64,000 nt of DNA from Jejuia pallidilutea (lineage in GTDB: Bacteria; Bacteroidota; Bacteroidia; Flavobacteriales; Flavobacteriaceae): contig NZ_PVEO01000006.1 of the NCBI RefSeq assembly GCF_002973595.1, positions 186,001-250,000 on the forward strand, written 5' to 3'. The position numbers and the translations under genes are program-made. Each line of letters begins with the position of its first letter. The first letter of the stretch is position 1. Below, one piece after another: positions 45,060 through 52,467 of this stretch. Under the pieces are notes generated by a model, which was not told the origin of the DNA, ran no database searches, and was given only the letters and a program-made list of their open reading frames with translations.

Positions 45060-46124
45060 ATGAGTACTATAACCAACGATATTGAGATTATAAAAATCAA
45101 GGCTACTAAAATTAATGAGGTAGATTTTGATAATTTGAAGTTTGGAAGTGTGTTTTCTGACCATATGCTAGTATGCGATTATAAAGATGGAAAATGGCAT
45201 ACCCCTAAGATTATGCCCTACCAACCTTTAACTTTAGATCCATCTTCAAAGATTTTTCATTATGGGCAATCTGTTTTTGAAGGTATGAAGGCCTATAAAG
45301 ATAAAGACAAAAATGTTTGGTTATTTAGACCAGAAGATAACTGTAAGCGCTTAAACATATCATCTAAACGTATGGCAATTCCAGAAATACCGGAAGCGTA
45401 CTTTATGGAAGGATTAATTGCCTTATTGCAGCTAGATAAAGATTGGATCCCTACAAAAGAAGGGAGTTCGTTGTATATTCGCCCGTTTGTTTTTGCATCG
45501 GGTAACGGATTTCATGCATCTCCTGCCGATGAATATAAATTCATTATTTGTACAGCACCTTCTGGCTCTTATTTTTCTGGTGAAGTAAAAGTACTTATAG
45601 AAGAAAAATATTCGCGTTCGGCAAATGGCGGTGTTGGTTTTGCTAAGGCTGGCGGTAATTATGCGGGCCAATTTTACCCAACACAATTAGCAAAAGAAAA
45701 AGGTTACCAACAAGTAATTTGGACAGACGACAACAAACACGAGTACATTGAGGAAGCTGGAGCAATGAATATTTTTGTACGTATTGAAGACACTCTAGTT
45801 ACAGCACCTACAAGCGATAGAATTTTAGATGGTATTACACGAAAAAGCATTATACAACTTGCTGAAAGCGAAAACATACCAGTAGAAGTTAGAAAACTAA
45901 CCGTTACCGAAGTAGTTGAAGCTGCTAAAAACGGAACCTTAAAAGAAATGTTTGGTGCTGGTACAGCTGCCGTTATATCCCCAATCTCTGGTTTTGGATA
46001 TAAAGGTGAAGATTATGAATTACCCAAACTAGAAAACAGTTACGCCGACTATTTAAAAAAGCGTATTACAGATATACAAACCAATAAGGCTGAAGATCCT
46101 TTTGGATGGCGTTATAAGGTTTAA
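45060..46124 (+). CDS. ilvE: Branched-chain amino acid aminotransferase
   Basis: 354 residues, the length of the eukaryote-like BCAT II group. The pyridoxal-phosphate lysine is K196 in GGVGFAKAGGNYAG. Other signatures are FHYGQSVFEGMKAY (66-79), IRPFVFASG (140-148), the class IV segment YIEEAGAMNIF and the cofactor phosphate region FGAGTAAVISPI. It interconverts branched-chain amino acids and 2-oxoacids. A -7-like box TAAATTTG lies at 45033-45040. The E1 fusion at 34.3 kb could act on the 2-oxoacids made by this enzyme, but the two genes are not adjacent. Confidence 0.95.
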   Translation: MSTITNDIEIIKIKATKINEVDFDNLKFGSVFSDHMLVCDYKDGKWHTPKIMPYQPLTLDPSSKIFHYGQSVFEGMKAYKDKDKNVWLFRPEDNCKRLNISSKRMAIPEIPEAYFMEGLIALLQLDKDWIPTKEGSSLYIRPFVFASGNGFHASPADEYKFIICTAPSGSYFSGEVKVLIEEKYSRSANGGVGFAKAGGNYAGQFYPTQLAKEKGYQQVIWTDDNKHEYIEEAGAMNIFVRIEDTLVTAPTSDRILDGITRKSIIQLAESENIPVEVRKLTVTEVVEAAKNGTLKEMFGAGTAAVISPISGFGYKGEDYELPKLENSYADYLKKRITDIQTNKAEDPFGWRYKV

Positions 46125-46181
46125 AAAGAATTTACTCACCTATCCTCTCCCAAAAGGAGAGCGATACTTTTATGAATATAT

Positions 46182-46207
46182 AAAAAGGAGCTAGATGCTC
46201 CTTTTTT
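46182..46207 (+). terminator. Intrinsic terminator of ilvE
   Basis: AAAAAGGAGC (46182-46191), loop TAGATG, then CTCCTTTTT; the GGAGC and GCTCC core pairs perfectly with a downstream T-run. It lies about 57 bases after the ilvE stop. A smaller CTCTCC-caaaa-GGAGAG hairpin is found at about 46145-46161. Confidence 0.85.
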
Positions 46208-46302
46208 ACTTTTTTAATATGCTTGGGACTACTTAAGTTTAAATTCTTTCTTGTTTAGGTGTTTTAATATTGAGAATCTTCTTTCTACTCTCAATTAACA
46301 AA

Positions 46303-46689
46303 CTATTTCTCTAAAATAGCTTCAATATTTGGCTTGAAATAATTTGGACCTTTAAGCACTTTACCGTCTTCACGATAAATGGGTTGCCCGTTAGCTCCTA
46401 GTTTACTCATATTACTACGTTGAATTTCATCAAATACCTCTTCAATTTTATGTTGCAGACCGTGTTCTATAATTGTACCACATAAAATGTAAAGCATATC
46501 ACCCAGTGCATCGGCAACTTCTACCAAATCGTTATTGTTTGCAGCATCTAAGTATTCTTCATTTTCTTCACGCATTAACTTATACCGCAACATATTTTTC
46601 GCCAATCCTAAATTGGCTTTTGGTGTTTCTCTGTGTCCTATTTTAAAAGCGGTATGAAATGCTTTAACAGCCTCAATTTTATTTTTCAT
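46303..46689 (-). CDS. MazG-like nucleotide pyrophosphohydrolase
   Basis: 128 residues. The all-alpha NTP-pyrophosphatase motif is present as EENEEYLDAANNNDLVEVADALGDMLYILCG (about 41-71), giving the ExxE...ExxD metal-binding set of MazG, HisE and dUTPase-like enzymes. The C-terminal segment NMSKLGANGQPIYREDGKVLKGPNYFKPN is typical of the phosphoribosyl-ATP pyrophosphohydrolase-like subgroup seen in phages and Bacteroidota. It should hydrolyse a nucleoside triphosphate to the monophosphate, perhaps as house-cleaning. It is monocistronic. Confidence 0.85.
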   Translation of the reverse strand: MKNKIEAVKAFHTAFKIGHRETPKANLGLAKNMLRYKLMREENEEYLDAANNNDLVEVADALGDMLYILCGTIIEHGLQHKIEEVFDEIQRSNMSKLGANGQPIYREDGKVLKGPNYFKPNIEAILEK

Positions 46690-46807
46690 AAATTACGTTT
46701 TTGTCGTTCCCGCAAAGGCGGTAATCTTTATTTTATCAAAAAGAATCCCGTAACTATCTCACAGAAATCTCATCATTATTAATTAAATTTGCATAAAAAT
46801 AAGAATT

Positions 46808-46990
46808 ATGTTTAGCAAAGGTCAAATCATTTTCGGAATTATATTTTTTATAGTCTTTGCTATTATCATTGGCTATACCTACAGAAAAGATTTAAAGCTT
46901 CATAAAAAATATTACAAAGGCAGTATTTGGATGCTTATAGCTTTTATTGGCTTCATATTGTTTATAAGCGCTATAAAATTTTTGTTATAA
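46808..46990 (+). CDS. Small two-helix membrane protein
   Basis: 60 residues with two membrane helices (IIFGIIFFIVFAIIIGYTY and GSIWMLIAFIGFILFISAIKFLL) joined by a basic loop RKDLKLHKKYYKG. A -7-like box TAAATTTG at 46784-46791 precedes the ATG. Similar small proteins recur in flavobacteria, but the function is not known. Its stop codon is embedded in a terminator-like hairpin. Confidence 0.75.
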   Translation: MFSKGQIIFGIIFFIVFAIIIGYTYRKDLKLHKKYYKGSIWMLIAFIGFILFISAIKFLL

Positions 46991-47014
46991 AGCATCTTTA
47001 TAGCTGTTTTTTTT
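46986..47014 (+). terminator. Terminator-like hairpin overlapping the stop codon of the small membrane protein
   Basis: TATAAAG (46986-46992), loop CAT, CTTTATA (46996-47002), then a T-run at 47007-47014. The stem is weak (one G-C pair on each side), so it is tentative. Confidence 0.4.
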
Positions 47015-47140
47015 GCTTTTTATCTAGCATCTTACCTTCACAAACCATTTATTTCTAAATTAAACAAGAATAATTCAACTATGCCATGTGTCGTTGTTTC
47101 TCTTTAAATTGTGACTTTTGTGAAAACTGAATATATATAT

Positions 47141-47186
47141 ACCCAGTATTGGGTATTTTTTATTTTGGGCTTTTTGTGGAAGTTTG
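47141..47186 (+). promoter_or_regulatory. Palindrome-plus-24-plus -7 element, copy 1 (two-component operon)
   Basis: Palindrome ACCCAGTATTGGGT at 47141-47154, spacer of exactly 24 nt, and GAAGTTTG at 47179-47186 as -7 box (TAnnTTTG with a G for the first T). The ATG of the lipoprotein gene is at 47217, 31 nt after the box. The palindrome replaces the -33 element. Other copies: 50221, 51168, 55197, 56743, 59811. Confidence 0.8.
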
Positions 47187-47216
47187 CGATATATTAATCC
47201 TAAAAAACCTAGAATT

Positions 47217-47732
47217 ATGAAAATTAAAATAATTTACTTTTTAATAATTGGAATCCTATTATCAGGATGTGTTTCTAAGAGTAAGTACGAACAGTCTCAG
47301 AACGCCTTAGATTCTTGTAATAAAGAATTATCAATTGTTTTAGAGAAACAAAAAGAAATAGAAAAAGAAATAGAATTATTAGATAACAGAGATTTGTGTG
47401 AATCAAATGAAGCAGTTTACAGAGGAGAATCTAAATATAAAAACCAACGAAAGTTTGCAAAAATTACATTAAAAGTTCCAAAAGAATCTCAAAGCACTAG
47501 TCGCCAATCAATAGAAGGAAATGTTATTACATATATAACTTATATAAACGAATTTAATGCAAAATGGAAGAAATATAAAGATCAAATAGATTTTGATGAA
47601 GTTTACGACTCAATTACTATAATACACATTATAAATTATGATGTTAACCAAAGATGCCCTGATTTACTTGGAGAAAAACATAAAACATCAGTGATTCAAG
47701 GCACACATCCATTTATACCAGATGAAGATTAG
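47217..47732 (+). CDS. Coiled-coil lipoprotein at the head of the two-component operon
   Basis: 171 residues from ATG at 47217. A TTG 11 codons upstream lies inside the -7 box and is rejected. A lipoprotein signal ends in LSGC (Cys about 17). Residues about 20-55 form a heptad-like coiled coil (SKYEQSQNALDSCNKELSIVLEKQKEIEKEIELLDN). The rest is a compact domain with little similarity that I can name. It is the first gene of an operon, 6 bases before the sensor kinase. A position upstream of a TPR sensor kinase suggests a signal-sensing or signal-relaying role, but that is inference. Confidence 0.75.
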   Translation: MKIKIIYFLIIGILLSGCVSKSKYEQSQNALDSCNKELSIVLEKQKEIEKEIELLDNRDLCESNEAVYRGESKYKNQRKFAKITLKVPKESQSTSRQSIEGNVITYITYINEFNAKWKKYKDQIDFDEVYDSITIIHIINYDVNQRCPDLLGEKHKTSVIQGTHPFIPDED

Positions 47733-47738
47733 GAATAA

Positions 47739-49595
47739 ATGAATTTAAAATTATTCATTCTTTGTTTAGTTATAAATAGTTGTGGTTTTTTTTGTTTTTC
47801 TCAACAAAATGACTCGACATATCTTTATCTAAATAATACCTTTCCCATTGAATCAATAAAACACAGTTTAGATAAAGAAAATGATATTGAAAAGAAAAAC
47901 TTACTAAGCTTAATTTATTATATAAAGCAAGGGAATAACGATTCAGCCTACTATTACATTAATGCTATTGAAAATTATAAGAATATTAGCACATTTGAAT
48001 TAGTTAGATTTGAGTTTCTTAAAGGAATTTATTATAAGATTGTTGATAATGATTCTTTAAAATTTTACAACTTTCAATCGGCTTATGCCAAAAGTATGTC
48101 AATAAATGACACTATATCAATTTTGAGAAGCCTCGAACAACTATCTCAAACTTATGATTATAATGAGAATAATAGCTACAATAAAGAGTTTTTAGACATA
48201 TATCTAAAAAAATCTTATAATTTTAATCTAGAAGAACATAAAATAAAATCCGCTTTTTTGTATGCTAATTATTATCTTTTTAGGGATAAAAATAATGAAG
48301 CGATAGCATTTTACAATAAATCTTTAAAACATGAATTTTCAATTGAGGATAGTACATTAATACCAGCTATTTATAATAACATAGGCTCTTTATATTCTGA
48401 AAATTTAAACAAACCTGATTCAGCAATACATTATTTTAAAAAGCAACATGATTTTTTAAAACGATATCAAAAATTTTCAAACCCAATATCCTTATTCTAT
48501 AATGCATTAAATACAGGTAGTGCTTATAATAAATTAGGCGATTTGAATAAAGCTATTTTATTTTATGAAAAGGCCGATAGCATTGAACTAAATGAGAAGT
48601 ACTTGTCCAATAAAAGTTACATTAAAGAAAATCTTGCAAATACTAATTTTGAGGCCAAAAATTATAAAAGGGCTTATGAATACTTAAATCAATATCTAAA
48701 TCTTTCTGATAGCCTAAACATAGAAGATCAACGTATTGCAATTGCGAATATCAAGGAGGAGTATGATAATGAAAAACTAAGAGCCGATAACCTAGAAAGC
48801 GAAAACAAACGCAAACAAAATAGAAACCTATTAATAGGCGCTATTGTATTTATTTTATTTGGAGGCACAACAATGTTACTCATTCAAAAAAATACCCGCA
48901 AAAAACAAAAACTAGCAGAACAAGAAAAAGCGCTGGAAACCCAAAAGCTTGCTACTGTTTTAAAAGAGCAAGAATTAATAAGTATAGATGCGATGATTGA
49001 AGGGCAAGAAAAAGAACGCCAGCGTATAGCCAACGATTTGCACGACGATTTGGGAGGGCTAATGGCATCGGTTAAACTACATTTTAATGTTTTAAAAGAA
49101 AAACAAACCCCCGAATTATTTAATAAAACCACTACCCTTATAGACGAAGCTTATAAAAAAATACGATCTGTTGCCCACTCAAAAAACTCGGGGGTAATAG
49201 CAAAACAAGGGCTACTGGTTGCTGTAAAAAATATGGCCAACAAAATTTCTGTGGCAAACAAATTAACATTACAAGTAATTGACCACGGACTTGAAAATCG
49301 CTTAGAAAACAGTTTAGAACTAACCATTTTTAGAATAATCCAAGAGCTAATTACCAATGTTATAAAACACGCCGAAGCCACCGAGGTTACTATTCATTTA
49401 ACAAACCATGAAGACACCTTAAACATTATGGTTGAAGACGATGGCAAAGGCTTTAACCCAAACCAAATTACTACCAAAAATAAGGGTATGGGTATAAGCA
49501 GTATAGATAAACGTGTAGAACATTTAGGAGGTACAATGACTATAGAGTCTGAACCCAAAAAAGGAACAACAGTAATAATAGACATACCAACATGA
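47739..49595 (+). CDS. TPR-containing sensor histidine kinase
   Basis: 618 residues. Signal peptide 1-22, periplasmic TPR-like helical repeats about 60-345 (for example AIYNNIGSLYSENLNKPDSAIHYF and SAYNKLGDLNKAILFYEKAD), one membrane helix at 363-383, a linking coiled coil, then a HisKA_3 dimerisation domain with phosphorylated histidine H435 in ANDLHDDLGG. The ATP-binding domain has the N box (ELITNVIKHAEA, N540), the G1 box DDGKGF (567-572) and the G2 region KGMGISSIDKRV. This is a NarX/DesK-type class of kinase, common in Bacteroidota with a LuxR-type regulator. It overlaps the response regulator gene by 4 bases. The stimulus is unknown. Confidence 0.93.
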   Translation: MNLKLFILCLVINSCGFFCFSQQNDSTYLYLNNTFPIESIKHSLDKENDIEKKNLLSLIYYIKQGNNDSAYYYINAIENYKNISTFELVRFEFLKGIYYKIVDNDSLKFYNFQSAYAKSMSINDTISILRSLEQLSQTYDYNENNSYNKEFLDIYLKKSYNFNLEEHKIKSAFLYANYYLFRDKNNEAIAFYNKSLKHEFSIEDSTLIPAIYNNIGSLYSENLNKPDSAIHYFKKQHDFLKRYQKFSNPISLFYNALNTGSAYNKLGDLNKAILFYEKADSIELNEKYLSNKSYIKENLANTNFEAKNYKRAYEYLNQYLNLSDSLNIEDQRIAIANIKEEYDNEKLRADNLESENKRKQNRNLLIGAIVFILFGGTTMLLIQKNTRKKQKLAEQEKALETQKLATVLKEQELISIDAMIEGQEKERQRIANDLHDDLGGLMASVKLHFNVLKEKQTPELFNKTTTLIDEAYKKIRSVAHSKNSGVIAKQGLLVAVKNMANKISVANKLTLQVIDHGLENRLENSLELTIFRIIQELITNVIKHAEATEVTIHLTNHEDTLNIMVEDDGKGFNPNQITTKNKGMGISSIDKRVEHLGGTMTIESEPKKGTTVIIDIPT

Positions 49596-50215
49596 TACGA
49601 TTAGCAATAGCAGAAGACCACCAATCGCTTATTGATGGTATAAAATTACTTTTAGAATACGAAGATGGTATTTCTATAGTAGGAACTGCCAATGATGGAG
49701 AAGCACTAATGGAAATTGTTGCAAAAAAACAACCAAATGTTGTATTAACAGATATACGAATGCCTAAAATGGATGGTATTGAAGCTGTTAAACAAATAAA
49801 GAAAAAATATCCATCTATAAAGGTTTTAGCCTTTACAATGTTCGATCAAACAGAGGCGATACAACAAATGCTAGAGGCTGGCGCATCTGGCTATATATTA
49901 AAAAATTCTGCTTTAAGAGAAGTTTATGAGGCCATTGTAACTGTGTATAGAGGCGAAACATACTTTGATGCCAATATTAATACCAATATTTTAAATTCTG
50001 AAATAAAAAACAAACCCAAAGGTATTTTAACCAAAAGGCAAATAGAAATTTTAGAACTCATTGCACAAGGAAAAACATCTAGGGAAATTGCAGACTTACT
50101 CTTTATTGGTATACATACTGTTGATACACATCGTAAAAATATGGCGCGCATTTTAGGTCTTCAAGGTAAAGGGGAACTATTACGCTATGCCCTAGAGAAA
50201 AAGTATAAGTTTTAA
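49592..50215 (+). CDS. NarL/LuxR-type response regulator
   Basis: 207 residues. The receiver domain (1-120) has the phospho-acceptor D54 in LTDIRMPKMDG, the acidic pair E8-D9 and the conserved K104 in GYILKNS. The LuxR-type helix-turn-helix covers about 143-205 (LTKRQIEILELIAQGKTSREIADLL to THRKNMARILGL). Regulators of this class bind dimeric palindromes, usually as activators. It overlaps the kinase gene and lies at the start of the cluster with the repeated palindromes, so it is the first candidate for binding them. Its C-terminal part resembles the orphan LuxR protein at 59875. Confidence 0.94.
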   Translation: MIRLAIAEDHQSLIDGIKLLLEYEDGISIVGTANDGEALMEIVAKKQPNVVLTDIRMPKMDGIEAVKQIKKKYPSIKVLAFTMFDQTEAIQQMLEAGASGYILKNSALREVYEAIVTVYRGETYFDANINTNILNSEIKNKPKGILTKRQIEILELIAQGKTSREIADLLFIGIHTVDTHRKNMARILGLQGKGELLRYALEKKYKF

Positions 50216-50220
50216 AATTT

Positions 50221-50266
50221 ACCTAGTAAAGGGTATAGACTTATAACTATACTATGGAGACCTTAG
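50221..50266 (+). promoter_or_regulatory. Degenerate palindrome-24-minus-7 element, copy 2
   Basis: ACCTAGTAAAGGGT at 50221-50234 (11 of 14 identical to the copy at 47141), a 24-nt spacer, and GACCTTAG at 50259-50266 in place of TAnnTTTG. The ATG at 50291 is 25 nt after the box. The sequence is weak but the spacing is exactly that of the other copies. Confidence 0.45.
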
Positions 50267-50290
50267 ATTTTTAAACTAAAAACTCTAAAA

Positions 50291-51115
50291 ATGAAAAAAA
50301 CTGTTTTTACAATACTAATTATAATACTTAGCAATTTAAATTGCTTTGCACAATTCAAAAATTATCAAATTAGAAATGAAAAGGTGAATTGTGAAACATC
50401 ACTATCTGATATTAGCATATTAAAAATAGACGAAGTAGCGTTAGATAGAGCACTATTTAAATCAAATGAAGACAGTTTATCTATGTCTTCAGAATTAACA
50501 AGCTTCCTTATTGGTAAAGTGGCCAAAATACCAGAGTATATTACCCAATACTTGCAAAAACGGAAATTAAAGTTCACTGCAAATTATGAGGCAAAAAATA
50601 CATTAACCTTTACAAGTTCTAAAAAATGCCTACCCAAATTAACTTTTGAGCGTTACTTCTTCAAAAGAAACAAAGAAAAAGAAAGGGCACTTAGTCTTGT
50701 GTTACAACCCGAATTAGTTCAGGAAGATAAGTACCTTGCTTTTAAAGTGCATAGCCTAAGTTATAATTTTTCTAAAGCCAAATTAAAAAAGAAGGCTTCA
50801 AGAATTAATCTCTTAGTAGAACTAACATTGGTATATGCCAAAAATACTAAAGAGCCCAATATATTAGAAAAAACCGAGTCAAAATCTGCTGCTATAATAA
50901 TACCCGCAAGCCTTAGAGATGAAAGTCAAGATATAAGTATTATTAATACTAAATTTTCAGATGTTTTTATTGCAGAAAATATTTTGGAAATAAGCTTAAA
51001 AATTACAGAAATAAACCCCTATAAATTAAAGTTGGAAGACCTAGAAAGTTTCCTTACAACAAACAAGGAAGATTTATCAGGTTTATTTGGGGAACTTTCT
51101 AAACTTCTGAAATAA
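50291..51115 (+). CDS. Secreted protein of unknown function
   Basis: 274 residues: a signal peptide (1-21, ending FAQF) and a soluble domain with no family I recognise. It has alternating charged and hydrophobic strands (YLAFKVHSLSYNFSKAKLKKKASRINLLVELTLVYA, SAAIIIPASLRDE) and a helical C-terminus (LEDLESFLTTNKEDLSGLFGELSKLLK). No lipobox and no T9SS sorting domain are seen. It lies directly after the response regulator gene, 75 bases away, behind a degenerate copy of the shared element, so it may be part of the same regulon. Another possibility is that it is cotranscribed with the two-component operon. Confidence 0.7.
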   Translation: MKKTVFTILIIILSNLNCFAQFKNYQIRNEKVNCETSLSDISILKIDEVALDRALFKSNEDSLSMSSELTSFLIGKVAKIPEYITQYLQKRKLKFTANYEAKNTLTFTSSKKCLPKLTFERYFFKRNKEKERALSLVLQPELVQEDKYLAFKVHSLSYNFSKAKLKKKASRINLLVELTLVYAKNTKEPNILEKTESKSAAIIIPASLRDESQDISIINTKFSDVFIAENILEISLKITEINPYKLKLEDLESFLTTNKEDLSGLFGELSKLLK

Positions 51116-51167
51116 ATTACTTTATAAGCTTTTCATCGACCAATTTTTCGACCAACAACCTCAAAAT

Positions 51168-51213
51168 CCCCAATACTGGGGATTTTTTTATAAACCGTAT
51201 TTACCTAGGTTTG
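51168..51213 (+). promoter_or_regulatory. Palindrome-24-minus-7 element, copy 3
   Basis: CCCCAATACTGGGG at 51168-51181, 24-nt spacer, and a perfect -7 box TAGGTTTG at 51206-51213, then GCTATTA at +5. The gene start at 51418 is 204 nt downstream, so the mRNA would have a long leader. Confidence 0.85.
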
Positions 51214-51417
51214 GTGTAGCTATTAACAATAACTCTTAATCTGATGCAAAACTCTACGTAAATACACCCACTCTCTATTCACTCGTTACACCAAAAATTG
51301 GTGCAACCCAGTACAGCGCTCCCCATTTTTATAGTTAGAAAAACATATATGTATTTCTAATACAAACTTTCTATGCTTGTTATAAACCAATAATTAATCT
51401 ATTAAACACTTAAAATC
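51214..51417 (+). other. Long untranslated leader of the beta-helix gene
   Basis: About 200 bases between the copy 3 element and the ATG at 51418. It contains a hairpin CACCAA-aaa-TTGGTG (51284-51298 approximately) and, at 51306-51319, ACCCAGTACAGCGC, which resembles the left half of the regulon palindrome. A 24-nt step from there leads to CATATATG (51344-51351), a poor -7 box. This could be a decayed second promoter. No open reading frame of note is present. Confidence 0.4.
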
Positions 51418-52467
51418 ATGAAAACAAGTATTCTTTTAAAACAACTATTATTCTGCTTTTTATTTAGTGCAAGTACCTTACTGTATGCACAAACCACACA
51501 TATAGTAAACAACAATGTTGGTACAGATGCAGACTTTACCGACTTACAAGCGGCTATAGATGCTGCTGCAAATGGCGATATTATACATGTGCAACAATCA
51601 TCAACAAGTTATGGCAACATTACTTTAAACAAAGAATTAACCATTATTGGGCGCTCGCACAGTGATGCGTCTTATTCTTCTGAAGTAGGCACTATAAATT
51701 TGGCCGAAGGTTGCTCTAATAGTACCATAAAAGGTTTACAAACGGGTACTATTACAGAACCATTTGTTTCTGGTGCTACACATGCTATTGAAAATTTAGT
51801 ATTACAGGATAATAGGGTAAGCCAAATATCTAATTTAGGATTATATGGCACCTTCAATAACATGCTTATTCAAGGAAATGTTATTGATAGTGGCCTGAAT
51901 ATAGCTGCTAAAACATCAAATGTTTTAATCACTAATAATTTAATAAATGGGAGTAGTGTTTCACTTAGCATGGTAGATACCTTACTATTTACTAATAATG
52001 TGCTAAGTTATTTTTTCGGTGTTAGTATTACTAATGATACCTCAGACTTATTGAATGTAAGCAATTGTATTTTTATTTTAGAGAACGGATCATTTGATGC
52101 AACTGTAAATTTATCATCAGGTTCAGGTAGCATACAAGCCACTAACTGCATTACTTATAATTACAATAGTACAAGAAACTACACATTTGCAACAGGGAGC
52201 AATATTACCTTAACCAATAACCAAGAAAATATAGACCCTTTATTTGTGGATAGAGCTACTTTAGGTGATGGCTCGTTTAGTCCAGAATTGTATAACCTGA
52301 ACCTACAAGGAAGCTCTACTGTGGTAGACGATGGGCTTTATCAAAATTACAACTTTAAACCATTAGGTACGCCAACGGGTTTACCAAGTATAAAAATAGA
52401 TACCTACAGTCCTACAGTGCCTAAAAATAGCGATCTTACTGTAACTATATCTGCAAAAACTAACTAA
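51418..52467 (+). CDS. Right-handed beta-helix surface or secreted protein
   Basis: 349 residues with a signal peptide ending LYAQ. The body has many short repeated strands (LTIIGRSHSD, NLVLQDNRVSQISNLGLYG, NMLIQGNVID, SNVLITNNLINGSS, DTLLFTNNVLSY) that fit a right-handed parallel beta-helix, as in pectate-lyase-like proteins. The beginning HIVNNNVGTDADFTDLQAAIDAAANGDIIHVQ is a common start for such helices. No catalytic motif and no C-terminal sorting domain are apparent. Its stop overlaps the ATG of the following gene (TAATG), so the two are translationally coupled and probably form a functional pair. Confidence 0.8.
   Translation: MKTSILLKQLLFCFLFSASTLLYAQTTHIVNNNVGTDADFTDLQAAIDAAANGDIIHVQQSSTSYGNITLNKELTIIGRSHSDASYSSEVGTINLAEGCSNSTIKGLQTGTITEPFVSGATHAIENLVLQDNRVSQISNLGLYGTFNNMLIQGNVIDSGLNIAAKTSNVLITNNLINGSSVSLSMVDTLLFTNNVLSYFFGVSITNDTSDLLNVSNCIFILENGSFDATVNLSSGSGSIQATNCITYNYNSTRNYTFATGSNITLTNNQENIDPLFVDRATLGDGSFSPELYNLNLQGSSTVVDDGLYQNYNFKPLGTPTGLPSIKIDTYSPTVPKNSDLTVTISAKTN

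Noticed and set aside
47184-47216. TTG start adding 11 residues to the lipoprotein of the two-component operon
   Set aside because: The TTG is part of the -7 box, and the added residues would precede a good lipoprotein signal that begins with ATG at 47217.
51165-51190. The A-run/CCCC...GGGG/T-run palindromes as intrinsic terminators
   Set aside because: They look like terminators, and could act so in part, but the perfect palindromes leave hardly any loop. All copies are followed at exactly 24 nt by a -7 box and lie close to the next start, which termination alone would not explain.
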